Shown one piece after another: positions 1 to 8,162 of a DNA stretch of 33,035 nt. The first letter of the stretch is position 1, and each line of letters begins with the position of its first letter. A model generated the notes under the pieces. That model saw only the letters and a program-made list of their open reading frames with translations. It had not been told where the DNA came from and did not search any database. The position numbers were made by a program, and so were the translations under genes. The DNA lies in contig DXEU01000071.1 of the NCBI GenBank assembly GCA_019114845.1, positions 1 through 33,035 of the forward strand. The letters are read 5' to 3'. The DNA comes from Candidatus Lachnoclostridium stercoripullorum (GTDB lineage: Bacteria > Bacillota > Clostridia > Lachnospirales > Lachnospiraceae).

Positions 1-12
1 GAGGTGTACAGA

Positions 13-276
13 TTGGCTAACATTAAATCCGCTAAGAAGAGAATCTTAGTAAACGAGACGAAGGCTGCCAGAAATAAAGCTATCAGATCCAAGGTAAGAA
101 CCGCTATCAAGAAGGTTGACGCTGCTATCGCTGCCGGTGACAAGGCTGCAGCACAGGCATGTTTAGTAGCTGCTACCGCTGAGATTGACAAGGCTGAGAC
201 CAAGGGCGTTTACCACAAGAATACGGCTTCCCGTAAGGTATCCCGTCTGGCTAAGGCTGTCAACGGCATGGCTTAA
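13..276 (+). CDS. rpsT: 30S ribosomal protein S20
   Basis: This is small-subunit ribosomal protein S20, which binds 16S rRNA early in 30S assembly. The 87-residue product is alanine- and lysine-rich, begins ANIKSAKKR after the initiator, and has the conserved segment KNTASRKVSRL near its end, as expected for S20. The ORF track starts at a GTG at position 4, but that GTG lies inside the Shine-Dalgarno sequence GAGGTG at 1-6. The TTG at 13 has correct spacing and gives the canonical N-terminus, so I use it. E. coli S20 also initiates at UUG, where the weak start is part of autogenous control; similar control here is inference. Codon use is more AT-rich than in neighbouring genes, as expected for a highly expressed ribosomal protein. 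The gene converges on holA, an arrangement common in Bacillota. Confidence 0.97.
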   Translation: MANIKSAKKRILVNETKAARNKAIRSKVRTAIKKVDAAIAAGDKAAAQACLVAATAEIDKAETKGVYHKNTASRKVSRLAKAVNGMA

Positions 277-300
277 TCCATATACAAGAAGATATTTTAA

Positions 301-340
301 GACCCCTGATCCGAAGGTGTGACGGATCGGGGGTCTTTTT
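301..340 (+). terminator. Intrinsic terminator of rpsT
   Basis: A 13-bp stem (GACCCCTGATCCG pairing with CGGATCGGGGGTC, one G-T pair) with a 9-nt loop is followed directly by five T residues. It begins 24 nt after the rpsT stop codon. This is a textbook Rho-independent terminator on the + strand. Confidence 0.95.
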
Positions 341-344
341 CTAT

Positions 345-474
345 TTAATAGGAAACTTCGTTCCCTATTAAATAAAAACGCTCCGCTGTGGATGCGCACT
401 CCGCGCTTAAGGCAATTGGTTGCTGACGCAACCGCGCTCCGGCGCGAGTGTGCGCAGAAGCGCACACTTTTTTG
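345..474 (+). repeat. 130-bp multi-hairpin intergenic repeat element, copy 1
   Basis: This segment matches the reverse complement of 32906-33035 at 128 of 130 positions by my reading, with no indels. It contains an AT-rich hairpin (about 344-372, 13-bp arms with one A-C mismatch, loop TTC), then GGTTGC-TGAC-GCAACC (418-433), GCGC-TCCG-GCGC (434-445) and GTGTGCGC-AGAA-GCGCACAC followed by six T (448-473). The last hairpin resembles an intrinsic terminator on this strand. The motif CTCCGC or CTCCGG recurs three times. The element lies just beyond the rpsT terminator in a convergent intergenic space. It has no coding capacity and encodes no transposase. It could be a REP/MITE-like dispersed repeat or a structured RNA or terminator module. 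Confidence 0.9.
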
Positions 475-486
475 ATGCCTCTCCCC

Positions 487-1464
487 TCATCGGTATTTTC
501 TGGCGATCAAAAGCTCCACCGCCAGCCGGTCCTGGAGCCTTCCGGTCTTCACCGCCTCCTCCGACTCCACGCAGAGGTTCACGTAGGAGAGAATCTGCTC
601 CCTGGTGAAGGCCCTGGCCTGGGGCATGGTTTTCCCCACCACAAAGGGCTGCATCTTCAGCCGGGAGGCGATGGTCTGCCGGTCCATCCCCTGCCCCATC
701 AGCTCCTTCACCTGAAGAATCTGGTTGAACTGGCGGGCGATGAGGTAGAGGATGCGCATGGGCGGCTCCTTCAGGGTCAGCAGATCCTCGTAGAGGTCCA
801 TGGCCTTTTTCGTCTCCCCCGCCACGATGGCCGCCACCATCTCAAAAATCCTGCTGTTCACATGGACGGTGCAGATGGCCTGCACGTCCGCGTCCGTCAC
901 CACTTCCCGATCCCCCACATAGCAGATCAGCTTCTCCAGCTCCATGCGGATGTTCTCCATATCGTCCCCCGCCGCCGCCAGAAACTGCTCCATGGTGCGC
1001 CCGGTGATCTTCTTTCCGTCCCGGGCCAAGATCCCGCCGGCCCAGCGGGCCAGCTGGGAGGCGTCCTGCCGGGAGAGCTCCGCCGCATAGCCCAGCTCCT
1101 TCACCTTCTTGTACAGCCGATTGCGCTTGTCCACCTCGGACTCCACAAAGATCACGCAGGTGCTGTCCGGCATCAGGGGCAGGTAGGTCACCAGCTCCTC
1201 CCCCGCCGCACTCTTAAAAAATCCCGTGTCCTCCAGCAAAATCAGCCTGCGCTCCGCAAAAAAGGGCATGGTGTCCGCCAGGCTGATGATCTCCTTCACA
1301 TCCAGCCCCTTCCCTTCAAAATAGTTGTAGTTCATGGAGTCCCCGCCGGTGATGGCCTCCCGGAGGCGGTTTTTATAGCTCTTTTTCAGGAAATCCTCCT
1401 CCCCGAAGAGGAGGTAGATCTTCCGGAAATTTCCCTCTTTCAGATCCCTGTTCAATGTCTGCAT
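487..1464 (-). CDS. holA: DNA polymerase III subunit delta
   Basis: The delta subunit is the clamp-loader wrench that opens the beta sliding clamp. The 325-residue product has the family opening (FRKIYLLFGEEDFLKKSY), an AAA+-like middle and an all-helical C-terminal collar domain. The ORF track extends 46 codons upstream through the intergenic spacer and its tandem repeat. I place the start at the ATG at 1462-1464 because it follows AGGAAG and gives the usual N-terminus. The gene lies 86 nt downstream of comEC and converges on rpsT, which matches the comEC-yqeN(holA)-rpsT order known in Bacillus. No clear terminator of its own follows; a transcript would run into the repeat element on its antisense strand. 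Confidence 0.93.
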   Translation of the reverse strand: MQTLNRDLKEGNFRKIYLLFGEEDFLKKSYKNRLREAITGGDSMNYNYFEGKGLDVKEIISLADTMPFFAERRLILLEDTGFFKSAAGEELVTYLPLMPDSTCVIFVESEVDKRNRLYKKVKELGYAAELSRQDASQLARWAGGILARDGKKITGRTMEQFLAAAGDDMENIRMELEKLICYVGDREVVTDADVQAICTVHVNSRIFEMVAAIVAGETKKAMDLYEDLLTLKEPPMRILYLIARQFNQILQVKELMGQGMDRQTIASRLKMQPFVVGKTMPQARAFTREQILSYVNLCVESEEAVKTGRLQDRLAVELLIARKYR

Positions 1465-1496
1465 GTCTCTTCCTTTCCCGCCAATCCCCCAGGCGC

Positions 1497-1534
1497 CCAG
1501 CAAAATCTCGTACTGCCAGCAAAATCTCGTACTA
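1497..1534 (-). repeat. Tandem 19-bp duplication between comEC and holA
   Basis: CCAGCAAAATCTCGTACTG is followed immediately by the same 19 bases with only the last one changed (18/19 identical). On the coding strand of the flanking genes it reads as two copies of AGTACGAGATTTTGCTGG. It lies 16 nt after the comEC stop and 32 nt before the holA start. It could be a regulatory direct repeat, a dispersed repeat unit or simple slippage; the sequence alone does not decide. Confidence 0.85.
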
Positions 1535-1550
1535 TAGTTATACCCCAAAA

Positions 1551-3845
1551 TCAGGGGGCGGACAAGAAGGTTTTCACCTCCAGGCTTCTCCCGTCCGTGC
1601 AAACGGTCACCGCCCCGCCCCTGGCTGTCTCAAGGACTCTCACCCCCGCCTCGGAGAGCCGCTCCACCGTCTCCGGGGCCGGGTGGCCGTAGGAGTTCCC
1701 CGCCCCGTAGGAGATCACCCCATACTTTGGCCGCACCGCCTCCAGAAACGCCTCGCTGCTGGAGGATGCGGAGCCGTGGTGGGCCACCTTCAGCACCGTG
1801 CAGCCCGCCAGGGCCCGCCGCACAGCGGGATTTTTCAGCATCTCCTCCTCGCAGGCTGCGCCAATGTCCCCGGTGAACAGAAACGACGCCTCCCCGTACT
1901 CCAGTTTCACCACCAGGGACCTCTCGTTTCTGTCCGCCGGCAGCTTCGCCCCCTCAAAGGGGTACAGGCAGCTCAGGGTGAGTTTCCCCGCCTGGATCTG
2001 GTCCCCCGCCTCCATGGACACCACCCGCACCCCCTTCTCCCTGGCCAGGGCCGCCAATTCCTCCCAGGCCTCCTCCCCCGCCCCCGCCTTCGGCAGGGCC
2101 AGGGTTCCGATTTCCACCGCCCCGCTCGCCAGCAGAGTCTCAAGCCCGCTTATGTGATCCCCGTCGCAGTGGCTCACCACGGCGTAGTCCAGGGAGCGGA
2201 TCCCCCGGGAGTGGAGATAGGCCGTCAGCACCTGCTCCCCCACGCTCTTCTCATCGCTGCTCCCCCCGTCAAACAGGATCCGGCACGCCCCCGCCTCCGC
2301 CACAATCCCGTCTCCCTGCCCCACATCCAGGTAGGTGACGGAGAGTCCGCCCCTGGGAAGGGGAAAGAGCATGAAAAACAGCAGGGCGGTACTCCCCGCC
2401 AGCCAGAGCCCCTTTCTCCTCAGCCGCCCCGCAAGGAGGACAGCGGCCCCCAGGACCACCCCGTAGGCGGCAATCTGCCAGAGCGCCGGCCTCCCGATCA
2501 CCAGGCTGCTCCCCGGCATCCGCCCCCACAGGGCGCAGAGAGCCTCATAGCACTTCAAGATATAGTACCCGCCGCCCACGCAGAGCTTTCCCAGGGAAAG
2601 GCTCACGCTCCCCAGGGCCAGGCACAGAAGGCCCGACACCATGGCATAGGTCATCATGGGGATTACCAGCAGGTTGAGGAAAATGCTGTAGGGCGGGTAC
2701 ACGAAGAAATGCCACGCCACCGCCGGGTAGGTGGCAAACTGGACCGCCAGCCCGCTCCCCAGCACCTTTCCCGCCCGGCTCTTCCACAGGCCGGCCCCCT
2801 CCATGGCCCTGTTTAAGGCCCCGATTCCCCCCACCGCCAGGAAGGAGAGCTGGACGCCGCCCTGGGTCAGGACCTGGGGATTTCTCCAGAGGATCGCCAG
2901 GGCCGCCAGGGAGAGGGCGGAGGGCAGGTCATAGGTTCTCCCCGCCCAGCCGGATGCCATGGACGCCAGAAACATGATCACCGCCCGCCTGGTGGAGGGG
3001 GAAAATCCGGTCATCACCCCGTAGAGGACCATGAACCCCGCCGCCAGAACCGATTGGGGCCGTTTTCCCATCCCCAGCCGCCCCAAGAGCCCGTAAAATC
3101 CCATCCCCAGCATGGAGACGTGGAGGCCGCTGATGGCCAGCAGGTGGGAGATCCCGCTCTCCTGGTACAGGGCGTACACCTCGTCGGGGATGTCCCCTTT
3201 AAGCCCCAGGAGCATCGCCTTGAAAATGCCCGCGTTCTCCCCGGCGCAGGCGTCCAGAACCCCCGCGCTGTGTTCCCGGATCCTGCCCAGCATCCGCCGC
3301 AGGGGATTGCCCCCGGGCAGCCGCTCCCAGCTCTCCGCCGACGCCTTCCAGTACATGCCCCGGGAGTCGTAGTAGGCGCGGTAGTCGAACTCCCCGGGGT
3401 TGGAGGCCGGGTCGTAGGGGGCCAGCTCCCCGGACACCAGAATCCGGTCCCCGGCCTCAAACCCGGGTCCAGCCTCGAAAAAGACGGACACCGTCCCCAG
3501 CTCCTCCCCGGATGGCTCCAGCCTGGCCTCCAGAAGCTCCGTCCCCCAGCCGTAGGTCTTATCCTCCAATCCCCCCGCAATCCCCGAGATCCTCTGCAGT
3601 CCGGCCTCCGCAAGCCCCATCTCCCGCATCCGGTCCGCCTCCGCCCTGGCTCCCTCCATTCTCCAGAAGCCCAGGGCCATAAAAAGGAACAGGAACCCGA
3701 TCCACAGGCTCCTGTTCTTTCTGCACTCCAAACAGGCCGCCGCCGACAGATACACCGTCAGCAGGACAGCCATTTCCGCCGCATGCAGAGCCAATACCTC
3801 TCCAAGTACGAATCCCCCTGCAAGAAATACCAGCGGACGTCTGAT
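1551..3845 (-). CDS. comEC: ComEC/Rec2 family DNA-uptake channel
   Basis: This polytopic membrane protein is expected to carry single-stranded DNA across the cytoplasmic membrane during transformation. About 764 residues show an N-terminal membrane segment and soluble domain, a central multi-helix competence domain (motif HLLAISGLHVSMLG), and a C-terminal metallo-beta-lactamase-like domain with DVGQGDG, SHCDGDH, FLFTGD and KVAHHGS. The ORF track starts at a TTG (3792-3794), which removes the N-terminus expected for the family, RRPLVFLAGGFVLGEVLAL. Reading back in frame, the codon correctly spaced after GGAGGAGA is ATC at 3843-3845, one base past the stop of the GerMN gene. I annotate from there, but no standard start codon exists at that site. 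If ATC is not used, TTG is the fallback. The gene sits in a co-directional run with the GerMN gene upstream and holA downstream. Confidence 0.9.
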   Translation of the reverse strand: MRRPLVFLAGGFVLGEVLALHAAEMAVLLTVYLSAAACLECRKNRSLWIGFLFLFMALGFWRMEGARAEADRMREMGLAEAGLQRISGIAGGLEDKTYGWGTELLEARLEPSGEELGTVSVFFEAGPGFEAGDRILVSGELAPYDPASNPGEFDYRAYYDSRGMYWKASAESWERLPGGNPLRRMLGRIREHSAGVLDACAGENAGIFKAMLLGLKGDIPDEVYALYQESGISHLLAISGLHVSMLGMGFYGLLGRLGMGKRPQSVLAAGFMVLYGVMTGFSPSTRRAVIMFLASMASGWAGRTYDLPSALSLAALAILWRNPQVLTQGGVQLSFLAVGGIGALNRAMEGAGLWKSRAGKVLGSGLAVQFATYPAVAWHFFVYPPYSIFLNLLVIPMMTYAMVSGLLCLALGSVSLSLGKLCVGGGYYILKCYEALCALWGRMPGSSLVIGRPALWQIAAYGVVLGAAVLLAGRLRRKGLWLAGSTALLFFMLFPLPRGGLSVTYLDVGQGDGIVAEAGACRILFDGGSSDEKSVGEQVLTAYLHSRGIRSLDYAVVSHCDGDHISGLETLLASGAVEIGTLALPKAGAGEEAWEELAALAREKGVRVVSMEAGDQIQAGKLTLSCLYPFEGAKLPADRNERSLVVKLEYGEASFLFTGDIGAACEEEMLKNPAVRRALAGCTVLKVAHHGSASSSSEAFLEAVRPKYGVISYGAGNSYGHPAPETVERLSEAGVRVLETARGGAVTVCTDGRSLEVKTFLSAP

Positions 3846-3846
3846 T

Positions 3847-4800
3847 TTATTCTCCTCCTATATAGTCCAGGTTCCTCTCAAAGGGAGACTCCAGCGAGAT
3901 GGAATCCCGGAATTTCACATTGACCGATCCGTTGACAGCGATCTGCACCCGGTTGATCCCCGCCGCCTCCGCCAGGGAGTTGACGATGGAGTAGATGGGG
4001 ATGTAATCCGCCACCGCCAGGCTGCCGCTGCCCCTGAGAAAATTCTCGTCAAAGTTGATGTAGCACACATTGTCGTTGACCGTCACGTTGAGAAGCCGGG
4101 TGTCCTCCGGCACGGTCGGGCACAGGGAAAAGCTCTCCGGCCCGGAGATCAGCTCCTCCAGCACCAGCTGGGCCATGGACGTGTTGGTGTTGTGCACCAC
4201 CTCCCTGGTCTCCGGGTACAGCCGCTCCCCCTTCTCATCTGTGAAATACAGGGTGAGCACCGTGCGCTCGTAGGCGTTGACGTCGCTGACGCTGTCGATG
4301 AAATCGCCGCCGGCCATCATCCCCACCGGCTGCCCCTTGGCGTTCAAAATAGGCTGTTCCCCCGCCAGAATGCTGATGTAGTTCACCCCCGGCGCCTGGG
4401 TCAGGGTCTTGGCCAGGGCCGCCCGGCACAGGATCTCCTGATCCCGGCTCATGGCGTTGTAGGAGTCGCTGAAGAGCAGATAGACCACCATCTCCTCCCG
4501 GCGGAGATCCCTGTACTCCACCCGCTCCGGGATGGCCGACTGGCTGTCCAGATCGTTGGGGACCGTGCGCAGTTGATCCATCAGCTCGGCGATGAGAAGG
4601 TCCGTATCCCGGGTCTCCGTCCGGTATTCATTGGGGGTGAGCACCGTCCCGGAGGCGTCCAGGTAGTAGATCTGAAACACGCCCTCCTCCGGCGTCCCCC
4701 GGGACGGGTCCGCCGTCCTCCCCCCGCAGCCGGCCGCCAGGGCTGCCAGCGCCAGGAGGAGCAGAAGCACCGCAAATACGCTTGTCTTTTTATTTTCCAC
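3847..4800 (-). CDS. GerMN-domain lipoprotein
   Basis: The 317-residue product begins with a lipoprotein signal (hydrophobic stretch ending LAALAAGC, residues about 7-25), so it is probably anchored outside the membrane. The rest shows two related halves with the GerMN pattern: an N-terminal unit with TVLTPNEYRTET and a C-terminal unit with NVTVNDNVCYINFDENF and ending in KFRDSISLESPFERNL. GerMN domains occur in the spore germination protein GerM and in many clostridial envelope lipoproteins; the exact role is unknown. The start is a GTG at 4798-4800 that overlaps the end of the kinase gene by 11 nt and is preceded by GGAGGT. Its position right after a sensor kinase gene suggests it may serve as an accessory sensor or be co-regulated; that is inference. 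Confidence 0.85.
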   Translation of the reverse strand: MENKKTSVFAVLLLLLALAALAAGCGGRTADPSRGTPEEGVFQIYYLDASGTVLTPNEYRTETRDTDLLIAELMDQLRTVPNDLDSQSAIPERVEYRDLRREEMVVYLLFSDSYNAMSRDQEILCRAALAKTLTQAPGVNYISILAGEQPILNAKGQPVGMMAGGDFIDSVSDVNAYERTVLTLYFTDEKGERLYPETREVVHNTNTSMAQLVLEELISGPESFSLCPTVPEDTRLLNVTVNDNVCYINFDENFLRGSGSLAVADYIPIYSIVNSLAEAAGINRVQIAVNGSVNVKFRDSISLESPFERNLDYIGGE

Positions 4801-6250
4801 CCGGCACCTCCTTCTGGGAGATGTACGTCAGGGGAATCCTCACGGTGAACACCGTCCCCTCCCCCTCCGTACTCTGCACCTGGATCGTCCCCCGGTGCAT
4901 CTGAATAATATTTCTGGTGATGGCGAGGCCCAGACCCGTTCCCCCGGTCTCCCTGGATCTGGCCTTGTCCACCCGGTAGAATCGCTCAAAGATCCTGGTC
5001 TGGAACTCCTCCGGGATGCCGATCCCAGAGTCCGCCACCTTCACGGTGAAGAATTTGTGGTCGGCGTCCAGGACCACCCGGACCCAGCCGTCCTCCCGGT
5101 TGTATTTCACCGCGTTCTCCACCAGGTTGGTGAAGGCCTGGGACATTTTCACCTCGTCCACCTCGGCGGTCACCTCCCGGATGGTCTCCAGGGTCAGCTC
5201 CACATTCCGCTTCTTGGCGATGGGGCGGATCCTCTTTAAGATCAGCTCCAGCAGAGCCCCCACATTCACCTGGCTGATGTTCATCACCTGGGCCGCCGAC
5301 TTGTCCATCTTCACCAGGGTCAGAAGGTCGTCGATGATCTTGCTCTCCCGGTCGATCTCGTCGGAGATATCGTTCATAAACTCCCGGTAGAGTTCCACCG
5401 GCGCGTCCTCCATGGACATGAGGGAGTCCGCCAGCACCCGGATGGAGGTGATGGGGGTCTTCAGCTCGTGGGACACGTTGGAGACAAATTCCTGCCTGGA
5501 ATTGTCCACCTCCCGCAGCTTGGCGAAGGATTGGCTCACCGATTCGGACATCTCCTGCAGCTCCCGGTAATCCTCCACCCGGATGGTCTCCGCATCCCCC
5601 TGGGCGATCTTCCCCAGCCACCTGCGGAAGGCGTACACCGGCTGTAGGTACAGCCGCACCGCCAGAAAAATGGCCGCGATGATCACGATCAGGGCCATCA
5701 CCTCGAACATGGTGATCTTCTCCCCCACCACATCCATCAGGTTCAGGATGGAGGCCGTGGAAGCCGTCACCAGCAGCACCCCGTCGATCTCCCCGTCCGA
5801 TCCCTGACTGTAGATGGGGAAGGTCTCGATGATGTAGTGCTTGCCGCTGTTGTACTCACTGCTCGTCTCCCCCCGGAAGCAGCGGATCACCTCCTCGGAG
5901 ACGTGGTACTTCCCCTCCGCCAGGCGGAAGGTGTCCCGGATGATCCGGTAATCCTCATTCACCACCACGATCCGCCCGTTGAACACGTCCGCCAGCACAT
6001 CCATCTGGCTGTCCAGCACCGTGTCCGTCACCTCGCTTCCCAGATATCCGGACTGGGTCAGGCGGTTGCTCAGAATCAGAGCCTGATTCTGAATGTCCAG
6101 AATCCTGGTCTCGATCTGACTCTTGCTCAGGGACGTGAGAAGCAGCCGCCCCTGAATCAGCATGGGCAGAACCCCCATGACAAACAGCATAGCGAACAGA
6201 ACCATCCGCATGCTCAGCTTCTTCTTCAGCCAGCTCCACCATCTTCTCAT
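4790..6250 (-). CDS. Membrane sensor histidine kinase (HAMP, HisKA, HATPase)
   Basis: This is a two-component sensor kinase of 486 residues. A first membrane helix (about 16-36) and a second (about 180-202) enclose an extracellular sensing region. A HAMP linker follows, then HisKA with the phospho-acceptor in FVSNVSHELKTPITS (His261), and the ATPase boxes NLVENAVKYN (N box), DSGIGIPEE (G1) and GTGLGLAITRN (G2). The architecture is WalK/PhoR-like. No response regulator adjoins it. The only one in the window is at 15758-16456 on the same strand, about 9.5 kb upstream, and it is the obvious candidate partner. The start ATG lies 3 nt after the degV stop, with GGAAG as a possible ribosome site inside degV. 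Confidence 0.94.
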   Translation of the reverse strand: MRRWWSWLKKKLSMRMVLFAMLFVMGVLPMLIQGRLLLTSLSKSQIETRILDIQNQALILSNRLTQSGYLGSEVTDTVLDSQMDVLADVFNGRIVVVNEDYRIIRDTFRLAEGKYHVSEEVIRCFRGETSSEYNSGKHYIIETFPIYSQGSDGEIDGVLLVTASTASILNLMDVVGEKITMFEVMALIVIIAAIFLAVRLYLQPVYAFRRWLGKIAQGDAETIRVEDYRELQEMSESVSQSFAKLREVDNSRQEFVSNVSHELKTPITSIRVLADSLMSMEDAPVELYREFMNDISDEIDRESKIIDDLLTLVKMDKSAAQVMNISQVNVGALLELILKRIRPIAKKRNVELTLETIREVTAEVDEVKMSQAFTNLVENAVKYNREDGWVRVVLDADHKFFTVKVADSGIGIPEEFQTRIFERFYRVDKARSRETGGTGLGLAITRNIIQMHRGTIQVQSTEGEGTVFTVRIPLTYISQKEVPGGK

Positions 6251-6253
6251 CGC

Positions 6254-7117
6254 TTACACTTCCAGCATCTTGGAGCAGGCCACCGCCAGGGACCCCGGTC
6301 CGATGTGGCAGGCCACGCTCAGGGACAGGGGATCCGCATGGACGCTCACCCCCGGAAACATCTCCTCCATCTCCTTCTTCAGAAGCTCCGCCGCCTCCCC
6401 GTTGGCCGTGTGGGCGATCTGGAGCCAAGTTTTGCGGCAATCCTTGTCGTGGAAGCGCTCCTCCAGGTCCTTCTTCAGGGCGGTGAGCATGATGTCCTTG
6501 GCCTGCTTCATGGTTCTGGCCTTGGCGAAGGCGTCCAGCCGCTCCCCCTGGATGGTGAGCACCGGCTTGATCCGCAGGAGCGTGCCCAGAGCTGCCGCCG
6601 CCGGGGTGATCCGGCCGCCCTTCTTCAGATATTTCAGGGTATCCACGGTGATGTAGATGCTGGATTCATAGCGGGTGTCGTAGAGAATCTTCTGGATCTC
6701 CTCCCCCGTCTTTCCCGCCTCCGCCAGCATCTTGGCGTCCAGGGCGGACTGGCGCTGGGTCACGGAGATCCGGTGGTTGTTCACCACGAACACCTTCCCC
6801 TCGTAGTCCTGGGCCAGCGCCATGGCCGTCTGGCAGGAACTGCTGAGGCCGCTGGACATGGGAATGTGAACCAGCTGGTCATACTCCTCCAAAAGCCGGT
6901 CCCAGAGCCCGGTCACCGACTCCGGCGTGGGCTGGGAGGTGGAGATGTCCGCCCCGGTGCCCAGCTTTTCATAGAACTGCTCCTGGGTCAAATCTATATC
7001 CTCGTAATAGGTCTCCCCGTCGATCATAAACGGCATGGGAAGCACATGGATCCCCAGCTCCTTCGCCTGGCTCTGGGTGATCCCGCTGTTGCTGTCTGTT
7101 ATAATACCGATCCTCAT
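6254..7117 (-). CDS. DegV family fatty-acid-binding protein
   Basis: DegV proteins bind a fatty acid and, in several Bacillota, act with fatty acid kinase (FakB role). The 287-residue product has the family pattern: RIGIITDSNSGI at the N-terminus, DISTSQPTPE near residue 65, HIPMSSGLSSS around residue 90, and LKKGGRITPAAAALG in the second half. The ORF track runs 15 codons further upstream; the ATG at 7115-7117 follows GAGGAG and gives the canonical start, so I use it. A 46-nt spacer separates it from dus upstream, and the kinase gene follows after 3 nt. Which fatty acid it binds cannot be told from sequence. Confidence 0.9.
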   Translation of the reverse strand: MRIGIITDSNSGITQSQAKELGIHVLPMPFMIDGETYYEDIDLTQEQFYEKLGTGADISTSQPTPESVTGLWDRLLEEYDQLVHIPMSSGLSSSCQTAMALAQDYEGKVFVVNNHRISVTQRQSALDAKMLAEAGKTGEEIQKILYDTRYESSIYITVDTLKYLKKGGRITPAAAALGTLLRIKPVLTIQGERLDAFAKARTMKQAKDIMLTALKKDLEERFHDKDCRKTWLQIAHTANGEAAELLKKEMEEMFPGVSVHADPLSLSVACHIGPGSLAVACSKMLEV

Positions 7118-7163
7118 GGTCTCCTCTTTCTCCTTCTTCCGATATAATGAATTAAGTTTCATT

Positions 7164-8162
7164 TTATCCTATTTTGAAAGAAAATGGAAGGGCAATTTCT
7201 GGGGCCTGCGGCAGAATCTCCCGCTCTCTCAGGAGCTTCTCCACCCACAGGCTGTACTCCGCCACCGTGTCCGCCTTCCGGATCTTCTTCCCGTAGGATT
7301 CGCTGTCCGGGAAGAGGCGAAGCATGTAAAACCAGAGCTCCTTCATCTTGAACAGCACATTCCGATCCCCGGACATGATCTGGCAGTAGCCCCGGAGAAT
7401 CTCCCCGTGAAATTCCCGAAAGCGCTCCGCCGTCATCCCCGGATCCCTCTCTCCCCGCTCCTCGGCGGCCAGCCCCTCCGCCAGCCCCGCATCCGCGATG
7501 AGCCCCCGGCCGAACATGATCCTCTCCGCCTGGGGGAAGCACCTGGAAAATTCCCGGGCCGCCTCCCTGCTGAACAGATCCCCGTTGTAGCAGACGGGAA
7601 AGGGGGAGTCCTCCAGCGCCTGCAGAAAGGCCGGCAGATTCGGCGTGTTGCCGTACCCGTCCCTCAGCACCCTGGGGTGGACGATGAGCTCTCGCAGGGG
7701 ATATTTCCGGTAAATGGCCAGAAGCCGCTCAAACTCCTCCGGCCTCTCCACGCCGATCCTGGTTTTGACCGAGATCCCCATATCCGTGCCGTCAAAGATT
7801 CTCCCCAGAAAGAGGTCCAGCTCCTCCGGGTACCCCAGGAATCCGGCCCCGCGTTTCTTGGCCGCCACCGTCCCGGAGGGACAGCCCAGGTTCAGGTTCA
7901 CCTCCTCATACCCGAACTCCCTGAGAATCTCCGCCGTGTGCAGGAAATCCTCCCAGTCGTTGGTGAGAATCTGGGGCACCACCGGGACCCCCTCATTGTG
8001 CTCCGGCAGCACGTCGTTCAGTTCCCGGGAGCGCAGTCCCCGCTTCTTTCCCGGGGACAAAAAAGGGGTGAAATACCGATCCACCCCGCCGAACACCCGG
8101 TGATGAGCGTTCCGATATACATATCCGGTGATCCCCTCCATGGGGGCCGCATACCGCCTCAC
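7164..8162 (-). CDS. dus: tRNA-dihydrouridine synthase
   Basis: This flavoenzyme reduces uridine to dihydrouridine in tRNA. The 332-residue product has an FMN-barrel start (YAAPMEGITG), the catalytic-cysteine segment NLGCPSGTVAAKKRGAG, a GISVKTRIG strand, LIVHPR, the flavin phosphate-binding segment CYNGDLFS and FGRGLIADAGL. The ORF track begins at a GTG at 8171, but the GTG at 8160-8162 overlaps the upstream stop as GTGA, has AGGAG about 8 nt upstream and gives [11 protein letters not shown] prefer it, although the earlier GTG stays possible. Gene order dtd-ykgJ-dus with stop/start overlaps implies translational coupling. Its place among the Dus subfamilies is not assigned. Confidence 0.92.
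   Translation of the reverse strand: MRRYAAPMEGITGYVYRNAHHRVFGGVDRYFTPFLSPGKKRGLRSRELNDVLPEHNEGVPVVPQILTNDWEDFLHTAEILREFGYEEVNLNLGCPSGTVAAKKRGAGFLGYPEELDLFLGRIFDGTDMGISVKTRIGVERPEEFERLLAIYRKYPLRELIVHPRVLRDGYGNTPNLPAFLQALEDSPFPVCYNGDLFSREAAREFSRCFPQAERIMFGRGLIADAGLAEGLAAEERGERDPGMTAERFREFHGEILRGYCQIMSGDRNVLFKMKELWFYMLRLFPDSESYGKKIRKADTVAEYSLWVEKLLREREILPQAPEIALPFSFKIG

Noticed and set aside
1497-1534. CRISPR-like repeat
   Set aside because: The two 19-bp units are directly adjacent with no spacer, and there are only two.
448-2816. Two overlapping long + strand ORFs (448-1692 and 1455-2816)
   Set aside because: They are shadows of holA and comEC; one starts inside the repeat element, and neither has a plausible ribosome site or domain.
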